A DNA stretch of 64,000 bases from JACVRW01 sp963764665 (lineage in GTDB: Bacteria; Actinomycetota; Thermoleophilia; Solirubrobacterales; Thermoleophilaceae), in the NCBI GenBank assembly GCA_963764665.1, contig CAVXTL010000008.1, forward strand, positions 127,280 to 191,279. The letters are read 5' to 3'. Positions 31,510-40,006 of the stretch are shown here, in pieces (position 1 is the stretch's first letter; each line of letters starts with the position of its first letter). The notes under the pieces are model-generated. The model worked only from the letters and a program-made list of their open reading frames with translations. It did not search any database and was not told the DNA's origin. A program made the translations under genes and the position numbers.

Positions 31510-32957
31510 GTCCAGGTCTCGAAGGCGGGGGCGAGGCTGCCGCCGACCAGGTTATGGGCGCGGTCGAGCGCCGGGTCGGTGGCGGGGTGGTCCGTGCGCT
31601 GGTGCGCGCCGCGGCTCTCCTCGCGGGCCAGGCACGCCGTGGCGATCAGGCGGGCGAGCGGGAACGGGTCGCCCAGGAGCCGGCGCAGGCCCTCGGCGTC
31701 GCGCTGGAGCCCGGCGTGGCGCCACAGGGCCGCACGCGTGGAGTCGGGCGGCAGCGCCGGGCGGGCGGGTCCCGGGGCGGGCCCGGGCGCGATCGGAGGC
31801 TCGGGCTCGTCGCACGCGGCGAGCGCCGCGCGCCGGCCGTAGACGAAGCACTCGGCCAGCGAGTTCGACGCCAGGCGGTTGGCCCCGTGGAGGCCGCTGC
31901 ATGCGCTCTCTCCAACGGCGTACAGGCCGGGCAGCGTGGCGCGCCCGTCGAGGTCTGTGGCCACGCCGCCCATCGTGTAGTGGGCCGCCGGCGCCACGGG
32001 CACCGGCCGGCGCGCGGGATCGATGCCCACCTCGGCCAGGGCGGCGGCGATGTTCGGGAACCGGCCCAGGTCGATGCCCCTCAGGTCGAGCCCCACGGCA
32101 CGCTCTCCGCTGCGGGCCAGCTCCGCCTCGATCGCCAGCGCCACGTGGTCGCGCGGGGCCAGCTCGTCCACGAAGCGCTCGCCCTGGGCGTCGAGCAGCT
32201 TGGCCCCCTCGCCGCGCACCGCCTCGGTGATGAGAAAGCCGTCGCGCGCGCCGCCGGTGCGCAGCGCGGTGGGGTGGAACTGGAGGAACTCGAGGTCGGC
32301 CAGGCGGGCTCCGGCCGCCTCGGCCAGCCCCAGCCCGGCGCCGATCGCCCCGGCGGGGTTGGTGGTGCGCTCCCAGAGGGCGGCCATGCCGCCGGTGGCG
32401 AGCACCGTGGCCCGCGTGAGCACCGGCAGGTCGGCGCCGTCGCGACGGCGTGCCAGCAGCCCGATGCAGCGTCCGTCGAGAGTCCAGAGCGCCACGCAAG
32501 CGGCGGGCTCGAGCACCTGGATCCGCTCGTGCATGGCCGCCTTGGCGGACAGCTCGCGTGTGATCCGGCGACCGGTGGCGGACCCGCCGGCGTGGACGAT
32601 TCGGCGGAGCGAGTGGCCGCCCTCGAGTCCGAGCGCCAGGTTGCCGGTGCGATCGGCGTCGAAGGTCACGCCCAGGGCCTCCAGGTCGTGAACCCGCGCC
32701 GGCGACTCCTCGCAGAGCACGCGCACCGCGCTCTCCCTGGCCGCCCCGCGGCCGGCAGCGAGCGTGTCGGCCACGTGCAGGTCCGGGGAGTCGCCCTCGC
32801 CGAGCGCGGCGGCTATCCCGCCCTGGGCCCAGAAGCTGGCCGTCTGCGCCAGCGGCGAGCGGCTCACCAGCGCCACGTCCGCGCCGAGGTCGGCGGCCAC
32901 CAGCGCGGCGAAGAGGCCCGCAGCACCTGCGCCGACCACCGCGACGTCGGCACGCAT
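31506..32957 (-). CDS. nadB: L-aspartate oxidase
   Basis: 483 residues of the succinate dehydrogenase/fumarate reductase flavoprotein family. The FAD motif is DVAVVGAGAAGLFAALVAAD at residue 4; ASFWAQGGIAAALGEGDSPD, LQFHPTAL and RGEGAKLLDAQGERFVDE are the catalytic-site stretches of NadB. It oxidises L-aspartate to iminoaspartate, the first step of NAD synthesis. No nadA or nadC is nearby. I start at ATG 32957, four residues before the FAD motif; the frame is open further upstream but overlaps the divergent HDAC gene. Confidence 0.9.
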   Translation of the reverse strand: MRADVAVVGAGAAGLFAALVAADLGADVALVSRSPLAQTASFWAQGGIAAALGEGDSPDLHVADTLAAGRGAARESAVRVLCEESPARVHDLEALGVTFDADRTGNLALGLEGGHSLRRIVHAGGSATGRRITRELSAKAAMHERIQVLEPAACVALWTLDGRCIGLLARRRDGADLPVLTRATVLATGGMAALWERTTNPAGAIGAGLGLAEAAGARLADLEFLQFHPTALRTGGARDGFLITEAVRGEGAKLLDAQGERFVDELAPRDHVALAIEAELARSGERAVGLDLRGIDLGRFPNIAAALAEVGIDPARRPVPVAPAAHYTMGGVATDLDGRATLPGLYAVGESACSGLHGANRLASNSLAECFVYGRRAALAACDEPEPPIAPGPAPGPARPALPPDSTRAALWRHAGLQRDAEGLRRLLGDPFPLARLIATACLAREESRGAHQRTDHPATDPALDRAHNLVGGSLAPAFETWT

Positions 32958-33007
32958 CAGCGTTTCGGGCGTGGCCTCCACGGCGCGTCGATACGGTACC
33001 GGCGCGC

Positions 33008-33997
33008 GTGCCGATTCTCTTCGCCCACCCCTCCTCGCTCGAGCACGACACCGGCCCGGGGCACCCGGAGCGGCCCGATCGCATCCGCGCGATCGAGCAG
33101 CGCCTGGGCGAGCGCGACTACCTCGGCTACGAGCGCCGGGAGGCGCCCGCGGCAGAGCTGGACCAGCTGCTGGCGGTGCACCCACGCGAGCACGTGGAGG
33201 CGGTCAGGGAGCTGAGCGCGCGCGGCGGCGCGTTCGACCTGGACACCCCGCTGAGCCAGGGATCGTGGGACGCGGCGCTCCACGCGGCCGGAGGCGCCTG
33301 CGCTCTCGTGGACTCGCTGCTGCGCGACGGCGGGCGTGTGGGCTTCTCGGCCCTGCGGCCGCCGGGCCACCACTGCGAGCCCGCCCGGGCGATGGGCTTC
33401 TGCCTCTTCGCGACCGTGTCGATCGCCGCGCGCCACGCGCTCGACTCGCTCGGCATCGAGCGGGTGCTCGTGCTCGACTGGGACGTGCACCACGGCAATG
33501 GCACGAACGCGGTCTTCCACTCCTCGCGCGACGTGCTCTTCGCCAGCATCCACCAGTTCCCGTTCTACCCGGGCACCGGTCCGCTCGACGACGTGGGCTC
33601 CGGGGACGGCAGGGGCTACTCGCTCAACCTGCCGGTGCCGGCGGGCTCGGGCGAGGAGGTGTTCTGCGCGCTCGTGGAGCACGTGGTGCTGCCCGCGGCC
33701 CGTCAGTTCGAGCCGGAGCTGGTGCTCCTCTCGGCGGGATACGACGCGCATCGCGACGACCCGCTCGGGGAATGCACGCTGGACACGTCCTCCTTCGCGG
33801 AGCTCACGCGCCAGGTGCTGACGCTCGGCGTGCCCGTGGGCGCCGTGCTCGAGGGCGGGTACGACCTCGGCGCTCTCGCCGACGGCGTGGCGGCCACGAT
33901 GGAGGCGCTGACCGAGGGCGGCGAGCCCGGGTCGCACCCCGTGGAGCCGGTGACCGCGCGCGCCGTGCAGGCGCTCGGCGGCTACTGGGACCTCTAG
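33008..33997 (+). CDS. Histone deacetylase-like amidohydrolase (AcuC/HDAC family)
   Basis: 329 residues. Zinc and catalytic residues are visible: RPPGHHCEPARAMGFCLF (tandem His), LDWDVHHGNGT (Asp and His ligands), FPFYPGTG and LLSAGYDAHRDDPLG (second Asp). Bacterial members deacetylate lysine, polyamines or acetoin-related substrates. It starts at GTG 33008, 50 bases from the divergent nadB. Its stop shares CTAG with the convergent SPOR gene. Confidence 0.92.
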   Translation: MPILFAHPSSLEHDTGPGHPERPDRIRAIEQRLGERDYLGYERREAPAAELDQLLAVHPREHVEAVRELSARGGAFDLDTPLSQGSWDAALHAAGGACALVDSLLRDGGRVGFSALRPPGHHCEPARAMGFCLFATVSIAARHALDSLGIERVLVLDWDVHHGNGTNAVFHSSRDVLFASIHQFPFYPGTGPLDDVGSGDGRGYSLNLPVPAGSGEEVFCALVEHVVLPAARQFEPELVLLSAGYDAHRDDPLGECTLDTSSFAELTRQVLTLGVPVGAVLEGGYDLGALADGVAATMEALTEGGEPGSHPVEPVTARAVQALGGYWDL

Positions 33998-34776
33998 CCG
34001 GCCTGGCCGGCCTTCGGTACGACCTGCTGCGGGTACGCGCCCTCGTAGCGCGCGCCGAGCTGCGCTGCCCGGCGCTCGGCGCGGGCGGCGCTGGGGAAGC
34101 GGCCCGCGAAGACCAGCCAGAAGTCCTCGCCCAGCTCGGCATAGTCGTCCGAGCGCAGCAGCCCGGCCTCGAGGCCCGAGCGGGCAGCCTCCCAGGCCAC
34201 CTTCCTGGCGCCGGCCTCGTCGCTCGAGGTGACGAGGATCACCGTGTATGCGCTCACGTCGTCCGGCCAGGCGGCCAGCGCGACCGCGCCCTCGTCGCCC
34301 GTCTCTTCCGCGCCCGCAACACCGCCGGACGGCGCCTGCTCGGCTGCTTGGGCCGGCTCCGCCGCCGCCGGCGCGCTGCGGCCGTCGTCGCCTGTGAGCT
34401 CGGAGACGGCGAAGCCGGCGGCCGCCGCTCCGAACAGCGCGATCACCGCGGCGAGCGCGAGCAGGGGGACGCGGCGACGCGGGCGTCGCGAAACGGTGGC
34501 TCCGAGCGTCTCGCCGCACGACAGGCACACGAGCTGCCCGGGCTCGGTGGCGGTGAAGCAGTGAGGGCACGGCAGCGACGGGCTCTCGGGCGCGGGCAGG
34601 CGGGCGTCCATCTCCTCGAGCGCCGAGGCCTTGGCCTGGAGCAGCTCGGGCGCGCGCCGGCCGCTGCGGTGCAGCTCGTAGACCAGCGCGCCCAGCTCCA
34701 GCAGGAGGGCTTCACGCGCCCGTGGCGAGGAGCCCGGGGCGGCGTCCGGAGTGGATCGCATCGGAGGCTTGTCCAT
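33994..34776 (-). CDS. Zinc-ribbon, membrane-anchored SPOR-domain protein
   Basis: 260 residues. In order: a helical N-terminus (ALLLELGALVYELHRSGRR), a zinc ribbon CPHC-x11-CLSCG near residues 69-86, a basic patch, one transmembrane helix (PLLALAAVIALFGAAAAGFAV), an Ala/Glu/Pro linker, and a C-terminal SPOR domain (YTVILVTSSDEAGARKVAWE to FAGRFPSAARAERRAAQLGA). SPOR domains bind denuded peptidoglycan at division sites, so this may connect the cytoplasm to septal wall. The gene start is 35 bases from the glycosyltransferase stop. Confidence 0.78.
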   Translation of the reverse strand: MDKPPMRSTPDAAPGSSPRAREALLLELGALVYELHRSGRRAPELLQAKASALEEMDARLPAPESPSLPCPHCFTATEPGQLVCLSCGETLGATVSRRPRRRVPLLALAAVIALFGAAAAGFAVSELTGDDGRSAPAAAEPAQAAEQAPSGGVAGAEETGDEGAVALAAWPDDVSAYTVILVTSSDEAGARKVAWEAARSGLEAGLLRSDDYAELGEDFWLVFAGRFPSAARAERRAAQLGARYEGAYPQQVVPKAGQAG

Positions 34777-34811
34777 CGACGACAGCACGGCGGCGTGCTG
34801 GCGCCGCGGCA

Positions 34812-35801
34812 CTATACGCGCAGGGTCTGACCGACTATCTCGAGCAGCCCGTCGCGACGGTGCTGCATGGGGAAGGCCGTGAGGATCCGCTCGCGCGCCC
34901 GCGCCCCGGCCTCGGGGCCGAGCTCGAGCGCCTGCCGGATGCCCGCGGCCACGTCCTCCGGGCGCTGATCCTCGATCAGCACGCCCGCGTCGCCCACCAC
35001 CTCGGGCATCGCGGTCACGTTCATCGCCACTGGCACACAGCCGGCGAGCATCGCCTCGGCCACCGCCAGGCCGAAGCCCTCGTGGCGCGACGCCTGCACG
35101 TACACCGAGGCGCGTCCGTACATCGCGTGAAGGTCCTCGTCCGAGAGCCACCCGGTGAACTCGACGTTGTCGCCCGCGAGCGCCCGCAGCTCCTCGATGG
35201 CGTCGTCGTGCCAGCGGCCCACGAACACGAAGCGCACGTCGGGGAGCGCGGCCGCGGCCGCCACGAACGGGCGGTGCCCCTTCTGCTCAAGGGTGGAGCG
35301 CACGAGGTGGCCTACGGTCAGGGCCAGCGGCTCCTTTGGGCCGGGCGGAAGCTGCCCGAACGGGTCCGGCACCCCGTGGTGCAGCACCGTCACGCGCGCC
35401 GGTGGGATCGGGGTGTTGCGCTCGATCTCGCCGCGGCTGTACTCCGAGTTCGTGACCAGACGGGTGGCGCGGCGCATGATCCAGCGGCTCGCCCAGCGCC
35501 GCAGGCCGCCCTGCTGGTAGCCGTACCCGATGTCCGGCATGTTGGCGGTGTCGAACCCGCCGATGATCATCACCGAGGGCTTCCTCAGCATCCATGCCAG
35601 CGTCACCGGGAGGAAGGTGTGCCAGGAGGCGAACCAGCCGAACACGAGGTCTGCCCTCAGCACTCCCCTGATCACGCGGTCGATCCGCGGCACGCGTCCC
35701 GGCTGGTAGAGGTCCTCGACCTCGTAGCGCTCGGCCAGGATCGCGCGGTCGATCGCCACGAAGCTCGCCTTGCGGCTATGGACGTAGAGGACGCGCTTCA
35801 C
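34812..35801 (-). CDS. GT4-family glycosyltransferase
   Basis: 329 residues with the GT-B fold. The C-terminal lobe holds the family signature: VRFVFVGRW, EFTGWLSDEDLHAMYGRASV, and the E-x7-E element SRHEGFGLAVAEAMLAGCVPVA that contacts the sugar nucleotide. The N-terminal half includes a Gly-rich acceptor loop near IIGGFDTANMPDIGYGYQQGG. The GTG at 35801 overlaps the asnB stop, suggesting that sugar transfer and an amidation step serve the same cell-surface pathway, although acceptor and donor are unknown. Confidence 0.85.
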   Translation of the reverse strand: MKRVLYVHSRKASFVAIDRAILAERYEVEDLYQPGRVPRIDRVIRGVLRADLVFGWFASWHTFLPVTLAWMLRKPSVMIIGGFDTANMPDIGYGYQQGGLRRWASRWIMRRATRLVTNSEYSRGEIERNTPIPPARVTVLHHGVPDPFGQLPPGPKEPLALTVGHLVRSTLEQKGHRPFVAAAAALPDVRFVFVGRWHDDAIEELRALAGDNVEFTGWLSDEDLHAMYGRASVYVQASRHEGFGLAVAEAMLAGCVPVAMNVTAMPEVVGDAGVLIEDQRPEDVAAGIRQALELGPEAGARARERILTAFPMQHRRDGLLEIVGQTLRV

Positions 35802-37675
35802 GCCGCCACGGGCTCCCTCGCCTCGACGAAGGCGCGGTGCCACTCGGACAGCTCCAGCAGGCAGTAGAGGATCGACTTGTGGTCGGCGCGCCCGCGTGCG
35901 TGCTCGTCCACGAGGCGCGAGACCGCCTCGGGCGCCACGAGTCCGGCGAGCTCCGAGCCGGGGGCGTAGCGGCTGCCGACCTCCCGGCCCAGCGAGGCGC
36001 GGAGCCAGTCGTCGTACGGGGTGGAGAACCCGTGCTTCGGGCGCGAGGCGAGCTGCGGCGGCAGCAGCCGGGTCATCGCCATGCGGTGAAGCCGCTTGCC
36101 GGCGCGCGGGCGAACGCGCTGCCTGGCCGGGATGCGCTCCACGAAGCGCATCAGGTCGAGGTCGAGGAAGGGCACACGCAGCTCGAGCCCGGCGGCCATG
36201 GACATCTTGTCGTTGCAGATGAGGATGCCGTCGGGGAGGAACATGCGGGTGTCGAGGTAGAGGGCCTGCTCCAGCAGGCCGCGGTCGGCCACGTCGCCGA
36301 GCACGTCACCGGCGCGGGCCAGGCGCTCGGCCTCCGCCTCCCGGCTGCCCGCGGGTGTGAGCGCGTGCCGAACCTCGCCGTCGCTCACCTCCACCAGGCG
36401 CAGCAGGCGCTCCGCGTCGCCGCGGCCGGCGAGGAGGTGCGCGACCCGCCGGGCCCGTGCGGCCCGCGGGAGCGCGCGCGCCAGCGACGCGGCCGGGCCT
36501 GCCAGCGCGGGCGGGAGGTGGCGCAGGCCGGCGAGCAGCGCCGCCGCCTGGTGGCGCCCGTACCCGCCGTGCGGCTCGTCGGCCCCCTGGCCCGCGAGCA
36601 CCACCTTCACGTCGCGGGCGGCGAAGCGCGAGAGCTGGAGCAGGGCCGGCGCCGACGGGATCCCGCAGGGCTCCTCGAGTCGCGGGATGCAGCGCGCCAG
36701 CTCGGCGAGGAAGTCGGACTCGCCCATGACCGTCTCGTGGTGATCGGTGCCGATCAGGCGCGCGCTCTCGGCCGCCGCGGCGCGCTCGTCCAGGGTTGGG
36801 TCGTGCCCGGGGAAGCCGATCGTGAAGGTGATGGGCGGCGTGCCGGCGCTCCTGGCCATGGCCGCCACGACCGCGGCGGAGTCCACGCCCCCGGAGAGGA
36901 AGGCGCCGTAGGGGACGTCGGACATCATCTGGCGCTCCACGGCTGCGGTGAAGCCCTCCGCGAGCTGAGCGGCGAGCTCGTCGTCGCTCGCCTGCAGCGG
37001 GGCGCTCGGCGCCTCGCGGAAGCTGGTCACGCGCGGGGTGCCGCCCTCCTCGACCGTGAGGATCGACGCGGGCGGCAGCTTCTGCACGCCCTTGAAGAGG
37101 GTGCGCGGGGCCGGGACGAACCGGCACGCCAGGAAATGGTCGAGCGCCACGCGGTCCACCTCCGGCTGGACGAGGCCGGCCGCGATCAGGGCGCCGACCT
37201 CGGACGCCAATGCCACGCGCCGCCCGTCGCTCCACCAGTAGAGCGGCTTGACCCCGAACTGGTCGCGGGCGGCCACGAGCCGGCGCCTGGGGGCGTCCCA
37301 CAGGGCGAAGGCGAAGATCCCGTTCAGCCTGCGGGCGAAGTCCGGGCCGCTCTGCTCGTAGCCGTGCACCACGACCTCGCTGTCGGAGCGCGTGGCGAAC
37401 CGGTGCCCCTCGCGCTCGAGCTCTGCGCGAAGGTCGAGATGGTTGTAGATCTCGCCGTTCACGATCGCCGTGACCGACCCGTCCTCCGAGTCGAGCGGCT
37501 GGTCTCCGCCGGCCACGTCGATGATCGCCAGCCGCGTGTGGGCGAGCGTCACCGGGCCGACGCGCCGGACCGCCTGGCCATCGGGCCCGCGATGGCGGAG
37601 GGCCTCCACCATTCCCGTGACCGCATGCTCGCCGGCGCCACCCGCCGGATCGAGGATCGCGCCGATCCCGCACAT
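35798..37675 (-). CDS. asnB: Asparagine synthase (glutamine-hydrolysing)
   Basis: 625 residues. Cys2 (MCGIGAILDP) is the glutaminase nucleophile; the class II amidotransferase domain runs to about residue 210 (RHRGPDGQ, LAIIDVAGGDQPL, NGEIYNH). The synthetase domain carries the PP-loop AFLSGGVDSAAVVA near residue 260 and LAGQGADEPHGGYGRH. Neighbouring glycosyltransferase and divergent pilin region suggest a surface-polymer context, where AsnB-like enzymes often amidate sugars or peptides rather than make free asparagine. Confidence 0.9.
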   Translation of the reverse strand: MCGIGAILDPAGGAGEHAVTGMVEALRHRGPDGQAVRRVGPVTLAHTRLAIIDVAGGDQPLDSEDGSVTAIVNGEIYNHLDLRAELEREGHRFATRSDSEVVVHGYEQSGPDFARRLNGIFAFALWDAPRRRLVAARDQFGVKPLYWWSDGRRVALASEVGALIAAGLVQPEVDRVALDHFLACRFVPAPRTLFKGVQKLPPASILTVEEGGTPRVTSFREAPSAPLQASDDELAAQLAEGFTAAVERQMMSDVPYGAFLSGGVDSAAVVAAMARSAGTPPITFTIGFPGHDPTLDERAAAAESARLIGTDHHETVMGESDFLAELARCIPRLEEPCGIPSAPALLQLSRFAARDVKVVLAGQGADEPHGGYGRHQAAALLAGLRHLPPALAGPAASLARALPRAARARRVAHLLAGRGDAERLLRLVEVSDGEVRHALTPAGSREAEAERLARAGDVLGDVADRGLLEQALYLDTRMFLPDGILICNDKMSMAAGLELRVPFLDLDLMRFVERIPARQRVRPRAGKRLHRMAMTRLLPPQLASRPKHGFSTPYDDWLRASLGREVGSRYAPGSELAGLVAPEAVSRLVDEHARGRADHKSILYCLLELSEWHRAFVEAREPVAA

Positions 37676-37729
37676 GCGCGCCCATGATCGCAGGGGGGTG
37701 GGCGGCGGCCCGGTCTTCGTGCGAACCGG

Positions 37730-37778
37730 GGGGTGGTTCGTCTTCTGGATGTATGCCAGCCGGAAGACGAACGACCCC
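37730..37778. repeat. Long inverted repeat in the asnB-pilin gap
   Basis: GTTCGTCTTC (37736-37745) and GAAGACGAAC (37763-37772) pair perfectly; inside them TGG and CCA pair, and outside them, after one mismatch, GGGGT/ACCCC extend the stem. A neighbouring weaker dyad (GGTCTTCG...CGAACC, about 37712-37727) lies just upstream. It is 118 bases before the pilin start and 55 bases from the asnB start, so it could be an RNA element of the pilin leader or an operator. I do not match it to a known riboswitch. Confidence 0.5.
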
Positions 37779-37895
37779 TGCCTGTCGCGCCCGAAGTCAC
37801 AGGGGCCTTACCGGCTTGTCACACCCCCGTCTCGAACCGTGCGCCGGCACGACGGACGATCGCCTCCTTCGAATCCGCCACTCCCAGGAGGCCCC

Positions 37896-38126
37896 ATGTA
37901 TCGCCTACAAGGACTCGTCCACGCCGTACTCGCCGGCAGCGCCACCCGCGCTCGGGAGGCGCGCGGCCAGGGCACCGTCGAGTACGTCGCGCTCATCCTC
38001 CTCGTCGCGCTCGTGATGGCCGGCGTGGTCGCGGCCATGAAGGGCTTCCGCACCGACGAGGGCAAGGAGCTCGGCGACGTGATCCTGCTCAAGATCAAGC
38101 AGGCGGTCCGAAAGGTGCAGTTCTAG
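37896..38126 (+). CDS. Flp/class III-signal-type pilin
   Basis: 76 residues. Residues 1-26 are a positively charged leader, then QGTVEYVALILLVALVMAGVV is the hydrophobic pilin helix with the Gly/Gln-x-x-x-Glu cleavage pattern of Flp pilins, where a prepilin peptidase cuts before the helix and Glu+5 directs assembly. The remaining tail is short and basic. AGGAGG lies 4 bases before the ATG at 37896. No tad assembly genes are in the window. Confidence 0.82.
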   Translation: MYRLQGLVHAVLAGSATRAREARGQGTVEYVALILLVALVMAGVVAAMKGFRTDEGKELGDVILLKIKQAVRKVQF

Positions 38127-38182
38127 GAGCCGGCCGGCTGGGATAATCGGCTCATGCCGCTCGCTTCGCCTGAAGCCACCCC

Positions 38183-38206
38183 GGGGCTCGTCAGACAACG
38201 AGCCTC
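38183..38206 (+). promoter_or_regulatory. Hairpin just before the RBS of the 47-residue protein gene
   Basis: GGCTCGT (38185-38191) pairs with ACGAGCC (38198-38204), loop CAGACA; with flanking pairs, including one G-U, the stem reaches 9 bp. It ends one base before AGGAGG (38207-38212) of the following small gene. It could be a translational switch or the end of the pilin transcript, though no T run follows. Confidence 0.4.
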
Positions 38207-38221
38207 AGGAGGTGGCCCACA

Positions 38222-38365
38222 GTGGCGAATCACAAGCGCAGACGGCCCAAGCACCGCAGGGCCGGGTGCCTGCTCTGCAAGCCGAGCAAGCTGACGGCGA
38301 ACAAGAAGGGCGCCCGCGCAAGGGCGCGGCGCGAGTGGCGGCGGTACCAGGAGACCGGCGGATAG
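38222..38365 (+). CDS. Very small basic protein with CLLC motif
   Basis: A 47-residue protein from GTG 38222, with AGGAGG nine bases upstream. It contains no acidic residues until near the end: HKRRRPKHRRAGCLLCKPSK then KKGARARARREWRRYQE. The Cys-x2-Cys pair among many Arg and Lys residues suggests zinc and RNA or ribosome contact, as seen in small ribosomal proteins and their relatives. It sits between the pilin and murI. I do not assign a name; it is too short for many gene callers and may be unannotated in relatives. Confidence 0.65.
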   Translation: MANHKRRRPKHRRAGCLLCKPSKLTANKKGARARARREWRRYQETGG

Positions 38366-38411
38366 AGCCCCGCGCGGTGGCCTGCCGTCCGCCGTGCCAC
38401 CATTCCGGCCC

Positions 38412-39257
38412 GTGACGCGCGACCTCAGAGACCTGCCGGTGGCCATGTTCGACTCCGGCGTGGGGGGTCTCACGGTGCTGCACGAGTGCCTCGTGTCGCT
38501 CCCAGAGGAGGACTTCCTCTACCTCGGGGACACCGCGCGCTTCCCGTACGGGGACCGCTCTCCCGATGAACTGGTCGCCTTCGCGCGTCAGCTCGCCGAG
38601 GTGCTGATCGAGCGCGGCGCCAAGCTGCTCGTGGTGGCCTGCAACTCGGCCACGGCCGCGGCCCTGCCCGCGCTCCGGGCGGAGCTGGACGGCCGAACGC
38701 CGGTCATCGGGGTGGTGGGACCGGAGGCCCGGCTGGCCGCGCGCGCAACGAAGAACGGCCGCGTGGGCCTTATCGCCACGCCGGCCACCGTAGCCAGCGG
38801 CGCCTACGCGCGGGCGCTCGAGGAGGTGGCCCCCACGGCCGAGCTCCACGCCGTTGCCACCGCCGAGCTTGCGCCGCTGATCCAGAAGGGAGGCGACGTG
38901 GACCACCGCGTGCTCGACTGCGTGGAGAGCGCCTGCCGGCCGCTGCGCGCCGCCGGGGTGGACACCGTAATCCTCGGCTGCACCCACTACCCGCTGATCC
39001 GTCCCGTGCTTCAGCGCGAGCTGGGACGGGGCATCGCCATCGTGAGCTCCGGCGAGGCCATCGCCGAGGACGTGCACAACCGGCTCAGCGAGCTCGGGAT
39101 CGCCAACGACCAGGGCCGCCGCGGCAGTTACCGCTTCCTCGCCAGCGGCGACGTTCACGAGTTCCGGCGCCTCGGCACGCGGTTCCTCCAGCTGCCGATC
39201 ACCGAGGTCGACCACCTTGACCTGGAGCGCCTCCCAGGCGCGCGGGTGGCCGCATGA
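38412..39257 (+). CDS. murI: Glutamate racemase
   Basis: 281 residues from GTG 38412. Both catalytic cysteines are present: ACNSATAAALPAL near residue 77 and LGCTHYPLI near residue 195, along with AMFDSGVGGLTVL and LYLGDTARFPYG, the standard MurI blocks. It makes D-glutamate for peptidoglycan. Its end overlaps the rph start (ATGA). A GTG at 38394 is an in-frame alternative start. It heads a four-gene run with rph, rdgB and a cation transporter. Confidence 0.95.
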   Translation: MTRDLRDLPVAMFDSGVGGLTVLHECLVSLPEEDFLYLGDTARFPYGDRSPDELVAFARQLAEVLIERGAKLLVVACNSATAAALPALRAELDGRTPVIGVVGPEARLAARATKNGRVGLIATPATVASGAYARALEEVAPTAELHAVATAELAPLIQKGGDVDHRVLDCVESACRPLRAAGVDTVILGCTHYPLIRPVLQRELGRGIAIVSSGEAIAEDVHNRLSELGIANDQGRRGSYRFLASGDVHEFRRLGTRFLQLPITEVDHLDLERLPGARVAA

Positions 39258-39991
39258 GCGTCACCGGCGTCAGGGCGGACGGCCGCGGCCCGGCCGATCT
39301 GCGCGACATCAACATCATCACCGGGTTCATGAAGAGCGCCACGGGATCGGCGCTGATCGAGGCGGGCGGCACCAGGGTCATCTGCACCGCCAGCGTGGAG
39401 GAGTCGGTGCCGCGCTGGATGGCGGGACAGGGGCGCGGCTGGACCACCGCGGAGTACGGGATGCTGCCCGCGTCCACGGGCGAGCGCAAGCGCCGCGACG
39501 TCTCGCGCGGACGCCCGGACGGCCGCACCGTCGAGATCCAGCGGCTGATCGGCAGGTCGCTGCGCGGAGTGATCGACTTCGAGGCGCTGGGCGAGCGGAC
39601 CGTGTGGATCGACTGCGACGTTCTCGAGGCCGACGGCGGCACGCGCTGCGCGGCCATCACGGGCGGGTTCGTGGCGCTCGAGCTGGCGCTCCGGCGGCTG
39701 GTGGCGGAGGAGAGGCTCCCCGCCGTGCCGCTCAGCGGGTCGGTGGCGGCGGTGTCGTGCGGCATGGTCGACGGCGTGGCGCTGCTCGACCTCGACTACT
39801 CGGAAGACTCGCGCGCGGAGGTGGACGCCAACGTGGTCATGACCGGCGACGGCGGCCTCGTGGAGGTCCAGGCCACCGCGGAGCGCACTCCGCTGTCGCG
39901 AGCGTCCCTCGACGAGCTGCTTGCGCTGGGCGCGGCCGGCATAGAGCGCTTGCGAGCCGCTCAGCAGGCCGCCGTCGCGGCGGGCGGCTAG
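39254..39991 (+). CDS. rph: Ribonuclease PH
   Basis: 245 residues of a phosphorolytic 3'-5' exoribonuclease that trims tRNA 3' ends. Markers are WTTAEYGMLPASTGERKRRD, which carries the phosphate-binding arginines, RSLRGVIDF, and the WIDCDVLEADGGTRCAAITG core. The length is usual for RNase PH. It starts in the murI stop and is followed 15 bases later by rdgB, a common actinobacterial order. Confidence 0.97.
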   Translation: MSVTGVRADGRGPADLRDINIITGFMKSATGSALIEAGGTRVICTASVEESVPRWMAGQGRGWTTAEYGMLPASTGERKRRDVSRGRPDGRTVEIQRLIGRSLRGVIDFEALGERTVWIDCDVLEADGGTRCAAITGGFVALELALRRLVAEERLPAVPLSGSVAAVSCGMVDGVALLDLDYSEDSRAEVDANVVMTGDGGLVEVQATAERTPLSRASLDELLALGAAGIERLRAAQQAAVAAGG

Positions 39992-40006
39992 CCGGAGCCA
40001 CGACGC

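Noticed and set aside
31552..33084. 510-codon minus-strand frame over nadB
   Set aside because: Arg/Gly/Pro-rich shadow frame of nadB, no motif.
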